From NCBI GenBank assembly GCA_964391675.1, contig CAYMMX010000001.1, positions 248,001 to 312,000 on the forward strand: a stretch of DNA of 64,000 bases, written 5' to 3'. This document shows positions 25,617-34,333 of the stretch, in pieces (the first letter of the stretch is position 1; every line of letters begins with the position of its first letter). This DNA comes from CAYMMX01 sp964391675. Its GTDB lineage: Bacteria; Cyanobacteriota; Vampirovibrionia; Gastranaerophilales; Gastranaerophilaceae. The notes below the pieces were generated by a model. That model was not told where the DNA came from. It did no database searches and was given only the letters and a program-made list of their open reading frames with translations. A program made the position numbers and the translations under genes.

Positions 25617-25646
25617 ATTATACAGTTAGTATAAAAAAACAAGCAA
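25617..25646 (-). promoter_or_regulatory. Promoter of the GntR-like regulator with overlapping operator-like palindrome
   Basis: Minus strand TTGCTT (25646-25641), an 18-bp spacer, TATAAT (25622-25617). The inverted repeat TTATAC-N5-GTATAA (25618-25634) covers the -10 and part of the spacer, the position of a repressor site; GTATAC-like half-sites are common for GntR proteins. Confidence 0.6.
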
Positions 25647-25683
25647 GAAATTTTTTGTTATTTACATATTTAAAAAAGGCATA

Positions 25684-25788
25684 TTATTTTGGTAAAACTA
25701 CTTCAAGTAAAGGTTTTTGGGCTGTAAAACTCATATTTACATTTCTTAATTTTGCATTATTTTGATATTTATCTTTCCCAAAGGTCAT
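25684..25788 (-). CDS. 34-aa ORF translationally coupled to DAHP synthase
   Basis: The ATG at 25788 overlaps the TGA of aroF (ATGA, 4 nt), giving a product that begins MTFGKDKYQNNAKLRNVN and continues MSFTAQKPLLEVVLPK. The 4-nt overlap is the commonest coupling arrangement in this window. The M-S-F-T-A segment resembles the F-motif seen in other small proteins nearby. The coding assignment rests on the overlap and composition only. Confidence 0.5.
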   Translation of the reverse strand: MTFGKDKYQNNAKLRNVNMSFTAQKPLLEVVLPK

Positions 25789-26798
25789 AAAACTTTTTTA
25801 TTAACAATAGGAGCAATTTTTTTAATATCATGATAAAGCTTGTTGTATTGATCGGGATATAAAGATTGAGCTCCGTCACAAAGAGCAGAATCGGGATCAT
25901 GATGAACTTCGATAATTAACCCGTCACAACCTGCAGCAACAGAAGCTCTTGACATAGGCGCAACCTTGTCTCTTAAACCTGTCCCATGGCTCGGATCTAT
26001 TAAAATAGGTAAATGACTTACTTTTTTAATAACAGGAATAGCTGATAAATCAAGAGTATTTCTTGTAACCCTTTCAAAAGTTCTAATCCCTCTTTCACAA
26101 AGCATAACTTCTCTGTTTCCACCGGACAGAATATATTCTGCAGACATTAATAATTCTTCAAAAGTAGCAGAAAGACCCCTTTTAACCATAACAGGTTTTC
26201 TTATTTGTCCTAGTTCTTTAAGTAAGTTAAAGTTTTGCATGTTTCTGGCACCTACTTGAAGAATATCAATATATTTTTCAAATAAAGGTATTTGAGAAAT
26301 TTCCATAATTTCAGAAGTTACAGCCATTTTGTGCTTATCTGCAACGGCTCTTATTATTTCGAGACCTTCTTCACCTAGTCCTTGAAAAGCATAAGGAGAG
26401 GTTCTTGGTTTAAAAGCACCGCCTCGAAGAATTTTCACACCTGATTTTTTAAGAGCGGAGGCTGTTTTATCCATTTGTTCATAGCTTTCAACGGTACAAG
26501 GACCGGCTATAATACCCAGATTGTTACCGCCGAACTTAACACCGTTTACGGTAACAATAGTATCTTCGGGTTGAAAGACTCTGCTTGCAAGCTTGTAGCT
26601 GGAGGTTATACGGATAACTTCTTTTACACCCTCAAGAAGCTCGATTTCTCGAGGATCAATTACATTTCCTCCAACAGCACCTATTACAGTTTGAATTTCA
26701 CCATAAATTATATGTGCCGCAAATCCTTTTTTCTCAACAAATATTTTTACATTTTCAATTTGTTTATTACTCGCACCAGGCGTCATTATTATAAGCAT
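25785..26798 (-). CDS. aroF: 3-deoxy-7-phosphoheptulonate (DAHP) synthase, AroF/Thermotoga type
   Basis: 337 aa. N-terminal ferredoxin-like regulatory domain (about 1-70, IIMTPGASNKQIENVKIFVEKKGF). The catalytic TIM barrel has GIIAGPCTVESYEQM, LRGGAFKPRTSPYAFQGLG, QVGARNMQNFNLLKELG, PVMVKRGLSAT and PILIDPSHGTGLRD. It condenses PEP and erythrose 4-phosphate as the first step of the shikimate pathway; aroQ of the same pathway lies at 37.6 kb. In this class the N-domain mediates feedback by aromatic amino acids. Shine-Dalgarno AAGGGGAA. It is followed by the coupled 34-aa ORF. Confidence 0.95.
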   Translation of the reverse strand: MLIIMTPGASNKQIENVKIFVEKKGFAAHIIYGEIQTVIGAVGGNVIDPREIELLEGVKEVIRITSSYKLASRVFQPEDTIVTVNGVKFGGNNLGIIAGPCTVESYEQMDKTASALKKSGVKILRGGAFKPRTSPYAFQGLGEEGLEIIRAVADKHKMAVTSEIMEISQIPLFEKYIDILQVGARNMQNFNLLKELGQIRKPVMVKRGLSATFEELLMSAEYILSGGNREVMLCERGIRTFERVTRNTLDLSAIPVIKKVSHLPILIDPSHGTGLRDKVAPMSRASVAAGCDGLIIEVHHDPDSALCDGAQSLYPDQYNKLYHDIKKIAPIVNKKVL

Positions 26799-26882
26799 AT
26801 ACTTCCCCTTTTTATCTATTGTCTGTTTTTTATTATAAAACAGTGATTTTATAAGGGCTAATTGTAAATTTTTAGCTTTTTG

Positions 26883-27590
26883 CTATTTATTAATCAAAAA
26901 AGAAAACCATATTGTTTGCCAGAGAGAAAAGAATGCGGTTTTTATAAGTTTTGTTTTTTGTAAAGAGATAACTCCTGTTTCTCTTTGTTTGCATGGGATT
27001 TTTGTTTCATAAAATTTTATTTTTTTCTTTGCAATATATCCGCTTATAATTAAATTTGGAGAATAAGTAAATTCAGGTAATTGCTTGAATAAATGAATAA
27101 ATGTTGTGCTTTTCATAAGCCTAAATGGACAATTTACATCCCAAATGCTTTTTCCCCAGAACATTATTGTAAAAATCCGTGAAAAAAAACTGACAATTTT
27201 TCTGGATAAAGATTGAACCCTTCCTTCTCTTATAGCGATTAAAAAATCATATTCATCTCGTTTTTGCCATAATTTTTTAAAATATTCGGGATCCATTTCG
27301 TTATCTGCATCAATTTGAAAAATCCAGTCATAATCATTAACCGTTTCTTTATATCCTTTTAAAATAGTTTGTCCGTGACCTGCATTAGGTTTGTTTTTTA
27401 CAAAGATGTTTTTATTATTTTGGGCTATTTTTTCCAACAACAATTGGCTGTTATCTGTTGAACCATCATTATATACAAAGATTTTATAATCTATTTTTAA
27501 AGTTTCAAGTTCAAAAGCTAATTTATTGATAACTTTTTCTATTATTTCTTCTTCATTATAAACAGGAATTATTACAGCTAATTTTTCCAT
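26883..27590 (-). CDS. Family 2 glycosyltransferase, dolichyl-phosphate-mannose-synthase-like
   Basis: 235 aa. GT-A fold motifs: VIIPVYNEEEIIEKV, FVYNDGSTDNS, NAGHGQTILKGY, QIDADNEMDP (DXD) and DVNCPFRLMKS. It probably transfers a sugar from a nucleotide donor to a polyprenyl phosphate on the cytosolic face. It has no clear membrane helix of its own. Its start overlaps the stop of the upstream membrane protein by one base (TAATG), so the pair likely makes a lipid-linked sugar and then uses it. Confidence 0.85.
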   Translation of the reverse strand: MEKLAVIIPVYNEEEIIEKVINKLAFELETLKIDYKIFVYNDGSTDNSQLLLEKIAQNNKNIFVKNKPNAGHGQTILKGYKETVNDYDWIFQIDADNEMDPEYFKKLWQKRDEYDFLIAIREGRVQSLSRKIVSFFSRIFTIMFWGKSIWDVNCPFRLMKSTTFIHLFKQLPEFTYSPNLIISGYIAKKKIKFYETKIPCKQRETGVISLQKTKLIKTAFFSLWQTIWFSFLINK

Positions 27591-28834
27591 TAAGTATCCT
27601 CATTTTTAATACTTTTTTTTAAACAAAATTGTTCATATACAATAAAAGACGATAAAATAATCATCAGAATAGGGTTAATAATAATAGACAGGGAAAACCA
27701 AGTCGTAGTTGTAGGACTTAAGTTTGGATAATCTATTACAATGTATTTTGGAATTAATAATAATCCGAATAAAATTATATACACTAAATCAAATTTAGAT
27801 TTGTTCTTTTCCTCTATAAAAAGCCATAGCGGCAAATATAGAAAAAGTAATTTATAATCATATGTTACATACGGGAGTAATAAAAAATTGCATATAAGCA
27901 AAGTTAATTGTTTCCAAAAAACCTTTTCTTTGCACACAAAAAATATTGTTAAAGCAGTTATAAACAAGCTTAAATATCCATAAATCTTTGTCAACAATAC
28001 AGTAGAAATTATTGGTACAGTAGTTATTCTACATAAAATTAATTTCAATAACATAAAAAGAGATGATGCATAACTCATTCCAAAGTCCCTTACTTCTGAC
28101 AAAGCGTAAGCTATTTTAAAGAGAGTTAAATTTCTCAATAAAGCTATAATTTGATTAAAAAAATCGCCCTTTAAAAGCATAAACCCGCCAATAACCAATA
28201 TTATTGTCAAGATTATACTTAAAAAGAATTCTTTATATTTTTTCTTTAGCAAAAAGAAGATTAAAAATAAAAAGGGGAAGGGTTTAAAGGCATTTTCTAC
28301 AGCCAGTAAAACAGCAGCTAGAAAATATCTTTCTGCTTTAAAAGCAAATACAAATAAACCTAGCAGCACAAATAAAATCATATCTGTATTTCCTTTATCA
28401 ATAATATAAAGAAAAGGATATGACAATATTGTCAAAATAAAAATATTTTGCAAATTCTGAATTTTACTAAGATTCTTACAATAAAAGATTTTAAAATTCA
28501 TATAAAAAAAATAAATCACGAATCCTGAAATATAAATCAAAAAAGATAAAAATATATTACTTATATGCGCAAAAGGGAAAAGAAATAAATATGCCAACGG
28601 AAAATATACAACCCATAAAGTCCACTGACTTTGAATATTATAAGGAAACAAATCTTTTGCATATGGCAATAGTTCTTTAAAATCACAAAAAGATCCAAAA
28701 GCAGGATATAAAAAGGAATAATGATGAGAGTCCATCTTAAAGTAAAAAGATGTAGTATAACAATAAATTACCCCAAAAACAAAACCAATTAAAATGATAA
28801 AAGATATAATTGTAATCTTATCAGATTTACTCAT
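27590..28834 (-). CDS. Polytopic membrane protein, GT87-like polyprenol-dependent glycosyltransferase (copy 1)
   Basis: 414 aa with about ten hydrophobic segments. The N-terminal MSKSDKITIISFIILIGF helix is followed by a short periplasmic loop and YPFLYIIDKGNTDMILFVLLGLF, whose GN-x-D/RGNxD signature is typical of GT87/DUF2029 mannosyl- or arabinosyltransferases. Such enzymes use polyprenyl-phosphate sugars on the outer face of the inner membrane. It is coupled to the GT2 gene downstream. A paralogue lies at 29820-31007. Confidence 0.75.
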   Translation of the reverse strand: MSKSDKITIISFIILIGFVFGVIYCYTTSFYFKMDSHHYSFLYPAFGSFCDFKELLPYAKDLFPYNIQSQWTLWVVYFPLAYLFLFPFAHISNIFLSFLIYISGFVIYFFYMNFKIFYCKNLSKIQNLQNIFILTILSYPFLYIIDKGNTDMILFVLLGLFVFAFKAERYFLAAVLLAVENAFKPFPFLFLIFFLLKKKYKEFFLSIILTIILVIGGFMLLKGDFFNQIIALLRNLTLFKIAYALSEVRDFGMSYASSLFMLLKLILCRITTVPIISTVLLTKIYGYLSLFITALTIFFVCKEKVFWKQLTLLICNFLLLPYVTYDYKLLFLYLPLWLFIEEKNKSKFDLVYIILFGLLLIPKYIVIDYPNLSPTTTTWFSLSIIINPILMIILSSFIVYEQFCLKKSIKNEDT

Positions 28835-28878
28835 ATAAAACCTTGTAATCTAAATAACTTTATTATAATATCACAAAC

Positions 28879-29817
28879 ATGGATATGCCTGTTTTAGCAA
28901 TAGTAGTACCATGTTACAACGAAGAAGAAGTTTTAAAACAATCTTATTTTGAAATTTCTTCTGCTTTACAGTCTTTAATTGAACAACAAAAAATTTCTTC
29001 AAAAAGTTATATTTGTTTTGTTGATGATGGAAGCACCGATAAAAGTTGGGAAATAATCAAAAAAATTTCAAAATATAATGATGCAAAAGGTATTAAATTA
29101 TCTAAAGATTTTGGGCATCAATCAGCACAACTTGCAGGATTGGTCGAAAATAATGCTGACATATACATAACAACAGACGCAGATTTACAAGATGATTTAA
29201 ATACAATTTCCGAAATGATTGATAAATATAAGGAAGGTTTTGACATTGTATACGGGATAAGAAACAACAGAAAAGTAGATGGGTTTTTAAAAAGAACAAC
29301 GGCAGAACTTTATTATAAAATATTGAAAATATTAAAAATAAACTCTTATTACAATCATGCAGATTTTAGATTAATGTCAAAAAAAATAGTTAATATATTG
29401 TCAGAATTGAAAGAAAGTAATCTTTATTTAAGGGGTCTTGTTCCTTCTTTAGGATTTAAATCTTGCTGCGTATATTATTCAAGAAAAAAGAGATTAGCTG
29501 GCAAATCAAAATTTAATTTTTCCTCCTGCTTAAGCTTTGCTCTTGAAGGACTTACGTCTTTTTCATCCGTTCTTCTACATTTAATAACTATTTTAGGAAT
29601 TTCTTGTATATTTTTAAGTATAATTTTTGGCTTATATATTATAATGCTTTATTTTGCAGGAAAGGAATTGCCAAAATATTGGCAATTATTACTTTCAATA
29701 TATTTCATAAGTTCAATACAGTTGACCTCATTAGGTATTATTGGTGAATATATAGGAAAAATTTATAAAGAAACAAAACAAAGACCTAAATTTATTGTTG
29801 AACAAAAAACCGAGTAA
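28879..29817 (+). CDS. Family 2 glycosyltransferase with two C-terminal membrane helices (GtrB/ArnC-like)
   Basis: 312 aa. The GT-A core has IVVPCYNEEEVLKQSY, FVDDGSTDKSWEI, KLSKDFGHQSAQLAGL, TTDADLQDDL, DFRLMSK and SRKKRLAGKSKFNF. Two membrane helices span about 235-262 and 268-292. This class makes undecaprenyl-phosphate-glucose or similar donors, used by GT87/GtrS-type enzymes such as the two flanking paralogues. TATAAT lies 9 nt before the ATG, predicting a leader of only a few bases; no Shine-Dalgarno. It is the only plus-strand gene in this cluster. Confidence 0.88.
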   Translation: MDMPVLAIVVPCYNEEEVLKQSYFEISSALQSLIEQQKISSKSYICFVDDGSTDKSWEIIKKISKYNDAKGIKLSKDFGHQSAQLAGLVENNADIYITTDADLQDDLNTISEMIDKYKEGFDIVYGIRNNRKVDGFLKRTTAELYYKILKILKINSYYNHADFRLMSKKIVNILSELKESNLYLRGLVPSLGFKSCCVYYSRKKRLAGKSKFNFSSCLSFALEGLTSFSSVLLHLITILGISCIFLSIIFGLYIIMLYFAGKELPKYWQLLLSIYFISSIQLTSLGIIGEYIGKIYKETKQRPKFIVEQKTE

Positions 29818-29819
29818 TT

Positions 29820-31007
29820 TTACTTTGCTATTTTTTTTAATTTAAATTGTTCAAATATAATTAATCCCATAAAGCTTAAAATGATAACAGGATTTAAATA
29901 AACCGACAATATATGAAAACCGAAAAACCAAAAGAATTTTTTGGGAATAAGCAAAAGGCCAAATAAAATAGTATAAATTAAATCAAATTCGGTTTTTTCT
30001 TCTTGATTTATAAAAAGCCAAATCGGAATAAAAAGAAAAATAATTTTATAATCAAAAACAACATACGGGACAGTTAATGTATAAAGAGTTAATAAAGTTA
30101 TTTTTTTCCAAAAAACCTTTTCTTTCCAAGTAAAAAAAACTGTTAAAGCAGTTAAAACAAAGCTTATAAAGCCGTAAACTTTAACCAGCAGATAAGTTGA
30201 AACAGATGACTTCATAGAAAAAATAAACAATTTTAATGCAAAAAACACGCTTGTACTGTTTGTTGTTCCATGTAAAGGATGATATAAAAATCTTTCACTT
30301 AAAATATCAAAATTTGTTTTTAAAATATTTATTTGTGACAAAATATCACCTTTTAATATAAAAAAACTTCCGGTAATTAATAAAAAAGTTATAAAAAGAC
30401 TTAAAAATAGTTCTTTCCATTTTTTTTCAAACAAAAATAAAACAAGAAATATGCAGGAAAAAGGTTTTATAGCATTAATTAAAGCTAAAGCTACAGCGCT
30501 TATAATATATTTCTTTTTTATGAAAGCGAAAACAAAAACTGTCATAAAAAGGATTAAATACATATCAAAATTCCCTCTTTCAAGCAAATACAAAAAAGGA
30601 TATGTCATAAAAGTAAGTATAAAAATGTTTTGAAAATTTTGTAATTTATTAAATTTTTTACATTTAAGAAATTTAAAATTTAAATAAGTAAAAAAACTTA
30701 TAAACACTGATACAAATAAAAAATAAGAAAGTAAAATATTTTTTATCAAAGTAAAAGGAAATAAAAAAACATAAGCAAAAGGAAAATATATTATCCAAAT
30801 GTTCGGTTTAGAAAGTGGGGCTAAATTTCTTGTTGCATCACTAACCCAAACAAAATCACTAAAAATCCATTCACGATATAACAAAAAAGTATTTAAAGGA
30901 TCACCTAATCCCAAAACATTGGCACAAAAATAATGAAAAATAATAGCTACAAAAAACCCGACTAAAACAATATTTGATAACAAAATAATTTTATCTGATT
31001 TTTCCAT
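29820..31007 (-). CDS. Polytopic membrane protein, GT87-like glycosyltransferase (copy 2)
   Basis: 395 aa, many membrane helices, clearly paralogous to copy 1: the N-terminus MEKSDKIILLSNIVLVGF parallels MSKSDKITIISFI, and TYPFLYLLERGNFDMYLILFM parallels the RGN/KGN-x-D signature. It is predicted to transfer a sugar from a polyprenyl carrier outside the inner membrane. It starts one base after the ruvB stop, with a GAGGAA Shine-Dalgarno inside the end of ruvB, so it is co-expressed with ruvB. The link to ruvB is probably positional only. Confidence 0.75.
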   Translation of the reverse strand: MEKSDKIILLSNIVLVGFFVAIIFHYFCANVLGLGDPLNTFLLYREWIFSDFVWVSDATRNLAPLSKPNIWIIYFPFAYVFLFPFTLIKNILLSYFLFVSVFISFFTYLNFKFLKCKKFNKLQNFQNIFILTFMTYPFLYLLERGNFDMYLILFMTVFVFAFIKKKYIISAVALALINAIKPFSCIFLVLFLFEKKWKELFLSLFITFLLITGSFFILKGDILSQINILKTNFDILSERFLYHPLHGTTNSTSVFFALKLFIFSMKSSVSTYLLVKVYGFISFVLTALTVFFTWKEKVFWKKITLLTLYTLTVPYVVFDYKIIFLFIPIWLFINQEEKTEFDLIYTILFGLLLIPKKFFWFFGFHILSVYLNPVIILSFMGLIIFEQFKLKKIAK

Positions 31008-31008
31008 A

Positions 31009-32085
31009 TTATTCCTCGCTAAATAAATTCATTTGAGATTGATTTGAATTATATCCTAAATAACGCAAAGCTTCAGGAGAAATTTTTCTTCCCCTTGGTG
31101 TTCTTTGAATGAATCCTGACTGCAAAAGATAAGGTTCACATACATCTTCAAGAGTTCTTGCATCTTCGCCTAATGCGGCAGAAAGAGTTTCAATTCCTAC
31201 AGGTCCTCCGTCAAATTTTTCAATAATAAGTTTTAAAAGGTTTCTGTCTGTATTATCAAGCCCCATTTCATCAATTTTTAAACAATCAAGAGCATCATTA
31301 GCAATTTCTTCCGTTATTTTTCCATCGTGTTTTACAAGAGAGTAATCCCCAACTCTTTTAATAAGCCTGTTTGCAATTCTTGGTGTTCCTCTGGAGCGTT
31401 TGGCAATAGCATTTGCTCCGCTCAATGTAATTTTTATTTCTAAAATGTCTGCGGTTCTTGTAACCACTTGAGATAATTCTTCATTTGTATAAAATTCAAG
31501 CCTGTGAATTATTCCAAATCTGTCTCTCAGTGGTCCTGACAAAGCTCCTGCTTTTGTCGTTGCTCCAATCAAAGTAAACTTGGGAACAGGAATTCTAAGA
31601 GTTTTGACTGTTTGCCCTTTACCTGTTGTCATATCAAGATAAAAATCTTCCATTGCCGGATACAAAATTTCTTCAGCAACTTTATTTAATCTGTGAATTT
31701 CATCAATAAACAGTATTTCACCGCCTTTTAAAGACATTAAAATTCCTATAATATCACGCGGTCGTTCAAGCGCTGGAGCAGAAGTTATTTTAATATCAAC
31801 ACCCATTTCATTTGCAATAACACCTGCAAGAGTTGTTTTTCCAAGCCCAGGAGGACCATAAAAAAGCAAATGATCAAGCGGTTGCTCTCTTTTTTTAGCA
31901 GCCTCTATAGATATTTTTAATGTATCTTTTAAGCCTGATTGCCCTATATAAGAATTAAAAGTTTTTGGTCGAATATTATTTTCAAAGCTTTTATCAAAAT
32001 CAATTGATTCAGGTTTAATGTCAGAACATTTGTCGGAACATATCCCTTCATTATTAAAAAAATCATCATCAGAAACTATAGTCAT
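31009..32085 (-). CDS. ruvB: Holliday-junction branch-migration ATPase RuvB
   Basis: 358 aa. Walker A LFYGPPGLGKTTLAGVIA (about 77-94), Walker B ILFIDEIHRLNK, sensor LIGATTKAGALSGPLRDRFGI, C-terminal winged helix GPVGIETLSAALGED and YLLQSGFIQRTPRGR. The RuvB hexamer drives branch migration with RuvA and RuvC, neither of which is in the window. The N-terminus is about 25 residues longer than usual (acidic, with two Cys). TAAAAT lies 6 nt upstream of the ATG and there is no Shine-Dalgarno, so the mRNA is possibly leaderless. Confidence 0.97.
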   Translation of the reverse strand: MTIVSDDDFFNNEGICSDKCSDIKPESIDFDKSFENNIRPKTFNSYIGQSGLKDTLKISIEAAKKREQPLDHLLFYGPPGLGKTTLAGVIANEMGVDIKITSAPALERPRDIIGILMSLKGGEILFIDEIHRLNKVAEEILYPAMEDFYLDMTTGKGQTVKTLRIPVPKFTLIGATTKAGALSGPLRDRFGIIHRLEFYTNEELSQVVTRTADILEIKITLSGANAIAKRSRGTPRIANRLIKRVGDYSLVKHDGKITEEIANDALDCLKIDEMGLDNTDRNLLKLIIEKFDGGPVGIETLSAALGEDARTLEDVCEPYLLQSGFIQRTPRGRKISPEALRYLGYNSNQSQMNLFSEE

Positions 32086-32091
32086 GAAATT

Positions 32092-32097
32092 ATTTTA
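32092..32097 (-). promoter_or_regulatory. -10 element ahead of ruvB
   Basis: TAAAAT on the minus strand, 6 nt from the ATG at 32085. Confidence 0.4.
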
Positions 32098-32197
32098 TCA
32101 TATAAATTATTTCAGAGATAGAATTTATTTTGTTAAATGCAAGTAGTTTTTTGTTTTTGATACAATTATATAAGATTAATAATTTAAGGGGACAAAA

Positions 32198-33382
32198 ATG
32201 AAATATTCTGAAAGACTAAACAAAATTCCTCCGTATTTGTTTGCGGAAATAGACAGAAAAATAGCTGAAGCAAAAGCAAAAGGGGTTGATGTTATAAGCC
32301 TGGGTATAGGTGATCCTGACACACCTACAATTCCGACTGTTGTAGAAGAAATGCACAAAGCCATTGATAATCCTGCGAATCATGATTATCCGTCTTATAA
32401 CGGAAGTGAACAGTTTAGAAATGCATCTGTAAAATGGATGAAAGAACGCTTTAATGTTGATTTAAACGCAAATACTGAAATGCTTGCAAATATAGGGTCA
32501 AAAGAAGCTATAGCACACGTTTTCTTTGCTTTTGTTGACGAAGGAGATTACACATTAATTCCTGATCCCGGTTATCCTGTATACAAAAATGCAACTATTT
32601 TTGCGGGTGGAACTCCATATTCTATGCCACTTTTAGCAGAAAACAATTTTTTACCTGATTTTGATAAAATTCCTGAAGATATTGCTATAAAATCAAAATT
32701 AATGTTTTTAAACTATCCAAATAACCCTACGGGAGCTATTTGTGATTTAGATTTCTTTAAAAAAGCTGTTGATTTTTGTAAAAAATACAATATTTTGCTT
32801 TGTCATGATCAAGCATATTGCGAAATGACATATGACGGTTATATTGCACCTTCTGTTTTACAGATCGAAGGAGCAAAAGATATTGCTATTGAATTTTTCT
32901 CACATTCAAAATCATACAATATGACAGGATGGCGGGTAGGTTTTGTCTGTGGAAATGCTAATGCCATAAAAGCTTTAGGGACAATTAAAAACAACATTGA
33001 CAGTGGAGTATTTAAAGCAATTCAACAAGCGGCATCAAAAGCTTATGAAGCACCAAAAGAACAAATCCAAAATTTAAACAAAATGTATAAGGAACGTAAA
33101 GACACCATGGAAGCAGGACTAAAAGAACTCGGATGGGATATTAAACCATCAAAAGCAACATTTTATTTGTGGCTTCCTGTTCCAAAAGGCTTTACATCAG
33201 AAGAATTTGTAGGGGTAATGTTAGATAAAGCAGGAGTTGTTGTTCCACCGGGAAATGGATACGGAACTTACGGAGAAGGTTATTTTAGAATTGCATTAAC
33301 AAAAGATACCGAGATTCTAAAAAAGGTTATTTCAAGAATGAAAGAAGCAGGTATCTCATATAACATGGCGGTAACTGTCTAA
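32198..33382 (+). CDS. dapL: LL-diaminopimelate aminotransferase
   Basis: 394 aa. Fold-type I PLP enzyme: ISLGIGDPDTPTIPTVVEEMH, YNGSEQFRNASVKWMKERF, LNYPNNPTGA, CHDQAYCEM, SHSKSYNMTGWRVGF (PLP-binding Lys) and FYLWLPVPKG. DapL converts tetrahydrodipicolinate directly to LL-diaminopimelate, using glutamate, for lysine and peptidoglycan. This route is characteristic of Cyanobacteria, plants and some anaerobes. Shine-Dalgarno AAGGGGAC. It is followed by a long terminator-like stem. Confidence 0.92.
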   Translation: MKYSERLNKIPPYLFAEIDRKIAEAKAKGVDVISLGIGDPDTPTIPTVVEEMHKAIDNPANHDYPSYNGSEQFRNASVKWMKERFNVDLNANTEMLANIGSKEAIAHVFFAFVDEGDYTLIPDPGYPVYKNATIFAGGTPYSMPLLAENNFLPDFDKIPEDIAIKSKLMFLNYPNNPTGAICDLDFFKKAVDFCKKYNILLCHDQAYCEMTYDGYIAPSVLQIEGAKDIAIEFFSHSKSYNMTGWRVGFVCGNANAIKALGTIKNNIDSGVFKAIQQAASKAYEAPKEQIQNLNKMYKERKDTMEAGLKELGWDIKPSKATFYLWLPVPKGFTSEEFVGVMLDKAGVVVPPGNGYGTYGEGYFRIALTKDTEILKKVISRMKEAGISYNMAVTV

Positions 33383-33400
33383 CAAAAAACAATTATTAAC

Positions 33401-33440
33401 GGGCTTTATTTAAATAAATTTAAATAAAGCCCTTATAAAT
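33401..33440 (+). terminator. Terminator-like hairpin after dapL
   Basis: GGGCTTTATTTAAAT (33401-33415) is perfectly complementary to ATTTAAATAAAGCCC (33418-33432). Only TTATAAATTTTC follows, so the U-tract is poor. Confidence 0.6.
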
Positions 33441-33491
33441 TTTCTATGATAGAATAATATTCATAATCAATTTATAACAGGGGGTTAAAAA

Positions 33492-34319
33492 ATGAAAACT
33501 GTTGTTGTAACCGGAGCCACTTCAGGGATAGGGAATTTAATTGTAAAAGATTTTATTAACCAAGGTTACAGAGTTTTTGCCGGTTATAGAAATGTAAAAT
33601 TAAAAAGAGAATTATCTCAAATATCCGAAAATATAATGCCTTTTTACATTGATATGTCAAAAAAGTGGTCTATTCCGGATGCGATAAAACTTATTTTAGA
33701 AAAATTAGAAGAAGATGAAAAAATAAATGTTCTTGTTAATGCGGCAGGATGTGTTGTTGCAGGGCCCATGGAGTGCTTAGATGTTGAAAAAATTAAATAT
33801 CAATTTGAAGTTAATACATTTGCGCAACTGGAATTTACTCAAGGTCTTTTTGGAAAACTTGACGGGGGAAGAATAATTAATATAAGCTCTACCTCAAGTT
33901 TTGGTGTGTATCCCTTTATTGGCCCTTATTGTGCGTCCAAAAGATCCCTTGATATGATGTTTAACTGCATGGAGATTGAGTGCCAAGGATGCGTTAAAGT
34001 TATATCAGTTAAACCGGGGGTCATTAAGACACCACTTTGGGAAAAATCAATTGAAGAAAATCAAGAACATTTACAAGTAATTGAAAAATATGAAAAAGAA
34101 TTGAATTTTCTAATGGAAAATGCAAAAAAAGCTTCTGAAAGAGGCTTAAACCCACAAAAAGTTTCAAATTTAGTTATGAAAATTGTGCAAATGGAAAAAC
34201 CTAAATCGTCTTATGTAATCGGATTAGATGCAAAAATAGGTGAATTTTTATCACATCTTCCTCAAGATTGGTCGAATGCCATCATCAGCAAAATGCTTAA
34301 AAAAAAATATATGATTTAA
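33492..34319 (+). CDS. Short-chain dehydrogenase/reductase
   Basis: 275 aa. Rossmann NAD(P) motif VVTGATSGIGNLIVKDF (TGxxxGIG), NVLVNAAGCV, catalytic Ser in INISSTSSFG and YxxxK as YCASKRS, then SVKPGVIKTPLWE. These are classical SDR features; the substrate is unknown. Strong Shine-Dalgarno CAGGGGG. The upstream region has a TATGATAGAATA that is repeated before the gene at 38186. Convergent with prfB. Confidence 0.88.
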   Translation: MKTVVVTGATSGIGNLIVKDFINQGYRVFAGYRNVKLKRELSQISENIMPFYIDMSKKWSIPDAIKLILEKLEEDEKINVLVNAAGCVVAGPMECLDVEKIKYQFEVNTFAQLEFTQGLFGKLDGGRIINISSTSSFGVYPFIGPYCASKRSLDMMFNCMEIECQGCVKVISVKPGVIKTPLWEKSIEENQEHLQVIEKYEKELNFLMENAKKASERGLNPQKVSNLVMKIVQMEKPKSSYVIGLDAKIGEFLSHLPQDWSNAIISKMLKKKYMI

Positions 34320-34333
34320 AATAAAAAGTTTAA

